Shown here: positions 31,759 to 37,554 of the stretch, piece by piece | How the letters are laid out: each line of letters starts with the position of its first letter | How positions within the stretch are numbered: the stretch's first letter is position 1 | Assembly (NCBI GenBank): GCA_910586295.1 | Contig: CAJUGE010000095.1 | Coordinates: 1 to 37,554 of the forward strand | DNA: 37,554 nt | Reading direction: 5' to 3' | Source of the DNA: an uncultured Bacilli bacterium | Lineage (GTDB): Bacteria > Bacillota_I > Bacilli_A > RF39 > UBA660 | The notes under the pieces: model-generated | The model's database searches: none | Told to the model about the DNA's origin: nothing | The model's input: only the letters and a program-made list of their open reading frames with translations | Made by a program: the position numbers and the translations under genes

Positions 31759-32335
31759 TAAATTAATCAAAAATATGGAGAGTTTTGCAAGTATTGAAAA
31801 TATCCCAATCATGCAAGAGTCTTCACTTTTGTTCATATTAGATTATATAAAAAATAATAATATACAAAGTGTTCTAGAAATAGGTACAGCAATTGGCTAC
31901 AGTGCAATTAGAATGGCGCTTACTGGCCCTAGAGTAACTTCTATCGAAAGAGATGAAAAAAGATACTTAGAAGCAGTAAAAAATGTGAGTCTCTCTAACC
32001 TTGAAAATAAAATAACTCTAATACATAAAGATGCTTTTGATACAGATATAACTGAAAAATATGATATGATTTTAATAGATGCTGCCAAAGGAAAAAATAA
32101 AGATTTTATAGAAAAATTTAAAAGAAACCTAAAACCCAAAGGAACAATAATAATAGATAACATAGATTTTCACGGATTAGTAGGCAAAAGCGAAGAAATA
32201 AAATCAAGAAACTTAAGAAGTTTAGTAAGAAAAATAGAAAGATTTCTAAGTTACTTAGATGAACAACAAGACTACACTGTAGAAAAAGTAAACGTTGGTG
32301 ATGGACTTATTATTTTAAAAGAAAGTGATAAATAA
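31748..32335 (+). CDS. trmR: O-methyltransferase TrmR/YrrM-like (tRNA ho5U34 methyltransferase)
   Basis: A 195-residue class I SAM-dependent O-methyltransferase. Visible motifs are LEIGTAIGYSAIRMA (SAM binding), SIERDEKRY (acidic end of strand 2), MILIDAAKGKN, and IIIDNIDFHG (metal-dependent catalysis). Bacillus YrrM/TrmR converts 5-hydroxyuridine at the tRNA wobble position to 5-methoxyuridine, using the product of YrrN/YrrO-type proteins. Those partners lie downstream here, which supports the assignment. It overlaps mltG by 11 nt. Confidence 0.85.
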   Translation: MNTNKLIKNMESFASIENIPIMQESSLLFILDYIKNNNIQSVLEIGTAIGYSAIRMALTGPRVTSIERDEKRYLEAVKNVSLSNLENKITLIHKDAFDTDITEKYDMILIDAAKGKNKDFIEKFKRNLKPKGTIIIDNIDFHGLVGKSEEIKSRNLRSLVRKIERFLSYLDEQQDYTVEKVNVGDGLIILKESDK

Positions 32336-32344
32336 AGGAGAAAA

Positions 32345-32881
32345 ATGAATCAATTAGATTTTAAAAAAGTAAATGAAAATTATCAATTACTCTCAGAAAG
32401 CACATATAATTGTATAAAAAATATATTTACACATGAAGAATAAAAAAATATATTAGTAGCAAAAATCAATCCAAAATACATGGACGGAATTAAATTATGT
32501 GAGCATTATAATCTAGATGTTAAAATCGGAATGAACTGCTTAATCTGCGAGTGTAAAAGAGGTGAGACAAAAAAATATGTTGCACTTCTTGTTCCAACAG
32601 GCTTTAAATATAATATGTCCACTACAGTAAGAAAACATACTGATTCTAGAATGGTTTCACTAGCACCTTTAGAATATGTATTAGAAGAAACTAAAATGGA
32701 ATATGGAAGCATAAATCCCATAGGCCTACCTAAAGAATGGAAAATATATATAGACCCTAAAGTATTAGAAAATGAAAGAATTATATGTGGAAGTGGATTA
32801 CAAAATTCAAAAATTTCATTACCTAGTGAATATTTATTAAAACTACCTAACATAGAGATATTAGAAAACTTAGCAAAATAA
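32345..32881 (+). pseudogene. YbaK-type aminoacyl-tRNA deacylase with an in-frame stop
   Basis: A good ribosome site (AAAGGAG) precedes an ATG at 32345 that opens MNQLDFKKVNENYQLLS, but codon 33 is TAA (32441-32443, after EE). The same frame continues to 32881 without further stops. The later part is a clear YbaK/ProX editing domain: CEHYNLDVKIGMNCLICE, YVALLVPTGF, VRKHTDSRMVSLAP, GSINPIGLP and GSGLQNSKISLPSEYLLKL. The in-frame ATG at 32480 has no ribosome site. Intact relatives clear mischarged tRNA. One substitution (for example AAA to TAA) would explain the stop. It lies between trmR and the U32-like genes, where Bacillus has no such gene. Confidence 0.8.
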
Positions 32882-32900
32882 ATTATAGGAGGAATTACTT

Positions 32901-33542
32901 ATGATAATAACAATTGATATATTAAAACAAAAAGTGCCAAAAGAAATAATACCAACAAGATTAGACAGTGCGTTAAATTTATATACAAACATAAAAACTA
33001 AAACTGAAAGTGGAATATTAGTATATAATACAAATCCTGACACTTGGAATTGTCTATACCCATTTTATGAAATAAACCACAAATTCACACTAAATGATTA
33101 CAAAATCGAAAACGAAAATCCTACATATGAGGAGCTAATCAAAGAATACCAAAAAATATATAAAAAAGTATATGAAGAACAACAAGGATTTACTAAAGAA
33201 ACAAGAATAAATATATTAAAAGAGGAATACAAAAATACATTTAACTTGAGTGATGTAACTATTAATGATTCATTAACATCTTTTTATGAACTTAAGTATT
33301 CAAAATCCCAAAAAGTATGGACATTATATTACTTTGAAAACTACATTGCCAGCAAAATAGAAAACATAAATGATTTATATAACCAAAAGCTATATGAACA
33401 GAAAGTTCTACCATTATCTTCAAATATTAATAGCATTGATGGAGTAGAATTAGTAAGTAATCTTCCATTTCTATTATCAATAGAAAGCAATGTAGAAAAG
33501 TTAAATAATAATATAATAAATTTAAATGAAGATGGTGATTAA
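32901..33542 (+). CDS. Hypothetical protein in the tRNA-modification cluster
   Basis: A 213-residue cytoplasmic protein with AGGAGG 8 nt upstream of the ATG. It starts like a small alpha/beta domain (MIITIDILKQKVPKEIIPTR), then becomes helical and rich in Lys, Tyr and Asn. There is no signal peptide, metal motif or known domain that I can see. It sits between the broken deacylase and the YrrN-like gene, 2 nt from the latter, so it is translated with the tRNA-modification genes. A role in that pathway is inference from position only. Confidence 0.8.
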   Translation: MIITIDILKQKVPKEIIPTRLDSALNLYTNIKTKTESGILVYNTNPDTWNCLYPFYEINHKFTLNDYKIENENPTYEELIKEYQKIYKKVYEEQQGFTKETRINILKEEYKNTFNLSDVTINDSLTSFYELKYSKSQKVWTLYYFENYIASKIENINDLYNQKLYEQKVLPLSSNINSIDGVELVSNLPFLLSIESNVEKLNNNIINLNEDGD

Positions 33543-33544
33543 AA

Positions 33545-34330
33545 ATGAATAAATTCTATATAATACCAAACTCAAAAGAAATAAACAAATTTCCAGAAAA
33601 CTTAATCTTGCCATTAGAAGACTATAGCATTGGCTTCGATAGATACTTCTGTGTAAGAGAAATAAATGATATAAGTAAGTCTAGAGAAGTATCGGTAATA
33701 ATAAATAAATTACTTCATAAGAGTGATATAGAAAATATTAAGAAAATTATCTCAAGCTTAAAAAATGTAACTTATTTTTACATAAGTGACCTAGGACTAT
33801 TAAACTTAATAGATAAAAATAAAATAATTTTGTATCAAAGCCATATTATAAGTAACTATGACAGTATTAATTACTATAATGAACTTGGAATAAAAAATAT
33901 AGTTGTATCTAATGAACTGACTTTAGAAGAATTAAAAGAAATAAGAAAGAAAACAACTAGTGAAATATTTTATTCTTTAATAAATCATAATGACCTCTTG
34001 TATAGCAAAAGAAAATTAATAAGTAGCTTCAATTATTACAAAGGAAAAGACCATAATAAGTCAAATAAAATAACAGAACATGTTAGTAAAAAAGAATTAC
34101 TTATAAAAGAAGAAGGAAACAGTACGATGATATTTGATTCTAACATTTTTAGTGCAAATGAGTTTATAGATGAGTTTGAAAACTTTAATTTTCTAATAAA
34201 CTTTAGCAACATGAATGAAGAAGAAACAAACATAATATTAAGTCATTACAAAGATAAAAATCTAAAAGATTATATAAATGTAGAAAACTACTTTTTAAAT
34301 AATAAAATCGGATATAAGGTAGGTGAGTAA
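33545..34330 (+). CDS. Degenerate U32-type protein (TrhP1/YrrN-like)
   Basis: A 261-residue protein equivalent in position and size to Bacillus YrrN. It keeps the core of the U32 barrel: VTYFYISDLGLLNLI, YQSHIISNYDSINYYNELGI, IKNIVVSNELTLEELKEI, and YSLINHNDLLYSKRKLI. It lacks the GxCxxxxGxC cysteine motif of catalytic U32 proteins. In Bacillus this protein and YrrO form 5-hydroxyuridine at tRNA position 34, using prephenate. It is followed immediately by the full U32 protein. Confidence 0.75.
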   Translation: MNKFYIIPNSKEINKFPENLILPLEDYSIGFDRYFCVREINDISKSREVSVIINKLLHKSDIENIKKIISSLKNVTYFYISDLGLLNLIDKNKIILYQSHIISNYDSINYYNELGIKNIVVSNELTLEELKEIRKKTTSEIFYSLINHNDLLYSKRKLISSFNYYKGKDHNKSNKITEHVSKKELLIKEEGNSTMIFDSNIFSANEFIDEFENFNFLINFSNMNEEETNIILSHYKDKNLKDYINVENYFLNNKIGYKVGE

Positions 34331-34331
34331 G

Positions 34332-35498
34332 TTGACAGAAGTATTAAGTCCAGCAGGAGACCTAGAACGTTTAAAATGGGCGCTTCACTACGGTGCAGAT
34401 GCAGTTTATATTGGTGGCTACGACTATAGCCTAAGAGCAAATGCTAATAATTTTAGCTTAGAAGAAATAAAAGAAGCTGTCTCTTTCGCACACAATTTAA
34501 ACAAGAAAGTCTACGTAACAGTAAACATAGTAATGCACAATGAAGACTTAGAAAATTTGAACGATTACTTAATAAAACTCAGTGAAGCGAGTATAGACGC
34601 TTACATTGTAAGTGACCTAGCAGTCGTAAAAAGAATTAAAGAACTTAAACTAAAACCAGAAATTCATATAAGTACTCAAGAATCTACAGTTAATAAAGAA
34701 GCAGTCAAATTTTGGAAAAGCCTAGGAGTAACTCGTGTAGTCTTAGGTAGGGAATGTTCTAAAGAAGATATTAAAGACATATTAGATAATGTTGATATAG
34801 AATTAGAAGTTTTCATACACGGAGCAATGTGCACAAGTTATAGTGGTAAATGTGTATTATCAAACTATGTTACACAAAGAGACTCTAACAGGGGAGGATG
34901 TAGCCAAGTATGTAGATTTTCTTTCGATATGGAAGACTCAGAAGACTTTCAAATATGCACAAAGGACCTTTGTATGATAGATTATATTGGAGAACTTATA
35001 GACTTAGGTGTATCCTCCCTAAAAATAGAAGGTCGTATGAGAAGTTTATACTATATTGCAACTGTAGTAAATGCTTATAAACAAGTAGTAACGAAAAAGC
35101 TAGAAGGAACACTAAACGTTGAAACATTAGAATATTACAAAAAAGTATTAAGAAGAGTATCAAACAGAGAAAACAGTGTGCAGTTCTACGATAGAGAACC
35201 AGGAGTCAATGAACAATACTATACTGGAAGACAAGAAATTTCTAATCAAGACTTTCTAGGAATTGTCATAGATTATAAAGATGGATATGCATATTTTGAA
35301 CAAAGAAATAACTTTAAAGTAGGAGATGTAGTAGAATTATTTGGGCCAAACATTGAACCACAAAAATTTACAGTTGAAACATTTATAAATAAGGATGGAG
35401 AAAGTATAAATGTTGCATCTCATCCCCAAGAAATATTAAAAACAAAAGTACCATTTGAGGCACATAAAAATGATATTTTAAGACTGCCAATCAGTTGA
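34332..35498 (+). CDS. U32 family protein (TrhP2/YrrO-like tRNA hydroxylation)
   Basis: About 388 residues. The TTG at 34332 has AGGTGA at 5 nt spacing; the in-frame GTG at 34323 is an alternative and would overlap the previous stop. The U32 signature is clear: EVLSPAGDLERLKWALHYG, GADAVYIGG, HISTQESTVN, then EVFIHGAMCTSYSGKCVLS with the conserved cysteines, and GGCSQVCR, a probable iron-sulphur site. Older databases call such proteins U32 peptidases; Bacillus YrrO is a tRNA hydroxylation protein. Gene order supports that reading. The greA promoter overlaps its stop codon. Confidence 0.88.
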   Translation: MTEVLSPAGDLERLKWALHYGADAVYIGGYDYSLRANANNFSLEEIKEAVSFAHNLNKKVYVTVNIVMHNEDLENLNDYLIKLSEASIDAYIVSDLAVVKRIKELKLKPEIHISTQESTVNKEAVKFWKSLGVTRVVLGRECSKEDIKDILDNVDIELEVFIHGAMCTSYSGKCVLSNYVTQRDSNRGGCSQVCRFSFDMEDSEDFQICTKDLCMIDYIGELIDLGVSSLKIEGRMRSLYYIATVVNAYKQVVTKKLEGTLNVETLEYYKKVLRRVSNRENSVQFYDREPGVNEQYYTGRQEISNQDFLGIVIDYKDGYAYFEQRNNFKVGDVVELFGPNIEPQKFTVETFINKDGESINVASHPQEILKTKVPFEAHKNDILRLPIS

Positions 35499-35523
35499 CA
35501 AAAGTGACTTTTTTTGATATCAT
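35495..35523 (+). promoter_or_regulatory. Promoter of greA
   Basis: TTGACA (35495-35500), a 17-bp spacer and TATCAT (35518-35523). The -35 box includes the TGA stop of the U32 gene. Confidence 0.8.
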
Positions 35524-35554
35524 TAGTTACTAGTAAAAAGGAGACAAGATTTAA

Positions 35555-36028
35555 ATGAAACAAAAAGATTTTTTTCTAACAAGTGAAGGATTTCTAGAAC
35601 TTGAAACTGAATTAAATTATTTAAAAACTGAAAAAAGAGAAGAAGTATTACGTACTTTAAAAGAAGCGCGTTCATTAGGCGACTTAAGCGAAAATGCTGA
35701 ATATGACACTGCTAGAGATGAACAAAGCAAACTAGAGTCTCGTATAAAAGAAGTAGAATACATCTTAGAACATGCGACTATAATTGAAGAAGACCAAGCA
35801 GCAGATGGCACTGTATACATAGGATGTACAGTTACACTTCAATATGATGGAGAAGATGACACAGAAGAATATAAAATTGTAGGAAGTCAAGAAGCTGATC
35901 CATTTAACAATAAGATATCTAATGAATCACCAATCGCGGCAGCAATACTAAATAAAAAGATAGGAGAAACTGTAGAAGTAAGTAGCCCCGATGGAGTATA
36001 TAAAGTAAAAATTATTAGTGTAGCATAA
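35555..36028 (+). CDS. greA: Transcription elongation factor GreA
   Basis: A 157-residue GreA. The N-terminal coiled coil (residues 8-75) carries the tip motif DLSENAEYDTARDEQ, with the acidic residues that stimulate RNA cleavage by stalled RNA polymerase. The C-terminal FKBP-like domain ends in SPDGVYKVKIISV. AAGGAG is about 11 nt from the ATG. Compared with the Bacillus order (yrrO-udk-greA), the uridine kinase gene is missing here. Confidence 0.95.
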   Translation: MKQKDFFLTSEGFLELETELNYLKTEKREEVLRTLKEARSLGDLSENAEYDTARDEQSKLESRIKEVEYILEHATIIEEDQAADGTVYIGCTVTLQYDGEDDTEEYKIVGSQEADPFNNKISNESPIAAAILNKKIGETVEVSSPDGVYKVKIISVA

Positions 36029-36067
36029 CTATAGTTATGTGCTTTTGTACATAGTAAATGTACAAAA
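36024..36067 (+). promoter_or_regulatory. Two consecutive inverted repeats between greA and tig
   Basis: A 16-bp palindrome, CATAACTATAGTTATG (36024-36039), overlaps the greA stop. It is followed by TTTTGTACAT-AGTAA-ATGTACAAAA (36043-36067), a perfect 10-bp inverted repeat. The first may end greA transcripts; the second lies 20 bp before the tig start and could be an operator or leader hairpin. It is not the CIRCE or CtsR consensus. Confidence 0.6.
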
Positions 36068-36087
36068 TGTAGTTTAGGAGGAGAAAA

Positions 36088-37329
36088 ATGAAAGAAATTA
36101 CAGTTGAGATTAAAGGGAGTGAATGGGGAGATATTTTAGATCACGTATTTGAACACAAAAAGAAAGACATAAAAATGGATGGATTTAGAAAAGGTCAAGT
36201 TCCAAAAGAAGTTTACATAAAGAAATTTGGTATAGAAAGTTTATACATGGATGCAATAGACCATGCACTTCCAAAGTTATATGAGAAAATGATGGAAGAA
36301 AATAAAGACTTAGAAATGGCTTGCAGACCTGAAGTTGAACCAAAAGAGATAGATAAAGAACACTTAAAAGTTGTATTCAAAATAATAGAAAAACCAGAAG
36401 TTAAACTAGGAAAATATAAAGATTTAGGTGTGGAAAAAGACAAAATAGAAGTAACTGAAGAAGAAATAGAACACGAATTAAGTCATATTCGTGAACAATT
36501 CATTGAATTAAAAGATAAAAAAGAAGGCTCTAAAGTAGCAAATGGCGATGAAGCAACAATTGATTTTGAAGGATTCAAAGATGGAACACCTTTTGAAGGT
36601 GGAAAAGGAGAAGACTACCCACTAACTATTGGAAGTAATAGTTTCATTCCTGGATTTGAAACTGCACTTATTGGCATGAAATTAGGAGAAGAAAAAACTA
36701 TAGATTTGACTTTCCCAGAAAACTATCATGTTGATGACTTAAAAGGAGCTAAAGTACAATTTAAAGTAAAAATAAAAGAATTAAAAGAAAGAATATATCC
36801 AGAATACAACGAAGAATTCTTCAAAGATTTAAACATGCCAGATGTTGACTCACTAGATAAATTAAAAAATGCTATTAAAGAACATATTGAAGGACACAAA
36901 GTAGCAGATGTTGAAGATAAATATTTTGATGAATGCCTAAGCAAAGTAAGTGAAGCAGCCAAAATGGATGTTCCACAAGAAATGATTGACGAAGAAGTTA
37001 ATAGAATGAATGAAGACTTTGCTAAAAGACTAGAAATGCAAGGAATGAACATTGATACTTATATGCAAGTTTTAGGAATGACTAAAGATAAACTAAACGA
37101 AACATTCTTACCAGAGGCGGAAAAACGTGTTAAATATAGATTGGTAATAGATGCAGTAGTAAAAGAAGAGAAAATAGCAGTTAGTGAGAAAGAAGTAGAC
37201 GAATACTTAACTGAAATGGCTAATAAATATGGAGTATCTGAAGAAGAATTTGTAAATGAAATCGGTGGAAAAGAAAATTTAAAATACGATTTAGAAGTAA
37301 GAAAAGCAGTAGAAATAATTACAAAATAA
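36088..37329 (+). CDS. tig: Trigger factor
   Basis: A 413-residue ribosome-associated chaperone with AGGAGG well placed before the ATG. The N-terminal ribosome-binding signature is MDGFRKGQVPKEVYIKKFG (GFRxGxxP). The central FKBP-type prolyl isomerase domain spans about 145-235 (DFEGFKDGTPFEGG, LTIGSNSFIPGFE, GEEKTIDLTFPENY). The helical C-terminal chaperone domain follows. It is full length. It probably shares or follows the greA transcript, with inverted repeats in between. Confidence 0.96.
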   Translation: MKEITVEIKGSEWGDILDHVFEHKKKDIKMDGFRKGQVPKEVYIKKFGIESLYMDAIDHALPKLYEKMMEENKDLEMACRPEVEPKEIDKEHLKVVFKIIEKPEVKLGKYKDLGVEKDKIEVTEEEIEHELSHIREQFIELKDKKEGSKVANGDEATIDFEGFKDGTPFEGGKGEDYPLTIGSNSFIPGFETALIGMKLGEEKTIDLTFPENYHVDDLKGAKVQFKVKIKELKERIYPEYNEEFFKDLNMPDVDSLDKLKNAIKEHIEGHKVADVEDKYFDECLSKVSEAAKMDVPQEMIDEEVNRMNEDFAKRLEMQGMNIDTYMQVLGMTKDKLNETFLPEAEKRVKYRLVIDAVVKEEKIAVSEKEVDEYLTEMANKYGVSEEEFVNEIGGKENLKYDLEVRKAVEIITK

Positions 37330-37355
37330 AGGACTATTTAGTCCTTTTTCTTTTG
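37328..37355 (+). terminator. Terminator of tig
   Basis: AAAGGACT (37328-37335), loop ATTT, AGTCCTTT (37340-37347), then TTCTTTT. A strong intrinsic terminator. Confidence 0.9.
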
Positions 37356-37414
37356 ATAGAAACACTACTAATAACTTTCTTTTTAGTTTTAAGTATGGTA
37401 AAATTAAGGTACAA

Positions 37415-37554
37415 AGGACGGTGCGCCAGTTCGGTGTTTAATATATAGTTGGTGTGAACCCAACATGGTAATCCTTGGCAAGGAGCCATTAGCTAGTCTT
37501 GGAGTCAAAGTCGTGAGATTAGATTTAAGCGTAGACAAGCAAGAATTCGAGCCG
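37415..37554 (+). ncRNA. Structured RNA, possibly the raiA motif, cut by the window edge
   Basis: The last 140 nt are much richer in G and C than the surroundings and contain no reading frame. Nested stems are visible: GTTGG / CCAAC, ATGG / CCAT enclosing CCTT / AAGG, and GCTAGTCT / AGACAAGC (7 of 8 pairs). The conserved-looking stretches GGTGCGCCAGTTC and GTTGGTGTGAACCC recall, from memory, the raiA-motif RNA of Firmicutes and Actinobacteria. That assignment is tentative; a structured RNA is the firmer claim. The 3' end lies outside the window. Confidence 0.55.

Overview
The window is AT-rich chromosomal DNA from a low-GC Bacillota, most likely an uncultured, small-genome relative of the Bacilli (Erysipelotrichia / RF39-like). 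The evidence is Bacillus-type gene content and order: ruvX-yrzB-mltG-yrrM-yrrN-yrrO-greA, a ylbD-ylbE pair, RNase HIII, parE-parC and CvpA. Strong Shine-Dalgarno sites are common. Several genes end in TGA and Trp is encoded by TGG, so the standard bacterial code applies and the Mycoplasma code does not. No species can be named from sequence alone.

Layout. 0.2-5.1 kb: pyruvate kinase, a decayed zinc-ribbon membrane gene, an unknown zinc-finger-like gene, RNase HIII, and CvpA-thioredoxin. 5.1-9.7 kb is an accessory block of unfamiliar genes: a transglutaminase-like gene broken by one in-frame TAG, a frameshifted membrane protein gene, and a 555-residue protein that resembles an enlarged sigma-70 factor. 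9.7-11.9 kb: acetate kinase and a DHH (NrnA-like) phosphoesterase. 12.0-13.4 kb: a complete tnpB-only IS605/IS1341-type element with a 3' omega-RNA region. 13.7-16.2 kb: a SPOR-domain protein, RadC, YlbD-like and YlbE-like proteins, and a type IV pilin-like protein. 16.2-16.7 kb: an internally deleted copy of the TnpB element. 16.9-21.7 kb: a possible 47-residue gene, then topoisomerase IV (parE-parC). 21.8-24.1 kb: a lipoprotein, a membrane-anchored XRE regulator, an exported thioredoxin-like protein, and tRNA(CAT) plus tRNA-Leu(TAG). 24.3-29.5 kb: an orphan MvaI/BcnI-type endonuclease, a NodB polysaccharide deacetylase, a CDP-alcohol phosphatidyltransferase, an EF-hand protein, and a ClpX-like AAA+ ATPase with a novel N-terminal half. 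29.8-37.4 kb: tRNA-Lys(CTT) and the conserved ruvX-to-greA cluster, ending in trigger factor. The right edge enters a structured RNA, possibly the raiA motif.

How the genes fit together. The right-hand cluster combines tRNA wobble-uridine modification (TrmR with TrhP1/TrhP2-like U32 proteins), a broken tRNA-editing deacylase, cell-wall synthesis (MltG), transcript cleavage (GreA) and folding (trigger factor). The most interesting items are: (i) two TnpB-element copies whose 3' ends show compensatory base changes in RNA stems, plus a third scar consistent with recombination between short repeats inside tnpB; (ii) the sigma-like protein; (iii) the ClpX-like ATPase that keeps a ClpP-docking-type IGF tripeptide; (iv) two promoters placed so close to their start codons that the mRNAs should be leaderless; and (v) an apparent switch in strand composition near 7.9-8.0 kb. 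Several genes are broken by frameshifts or single stop codons, so either gene decay or base-level assembly error must be considered.
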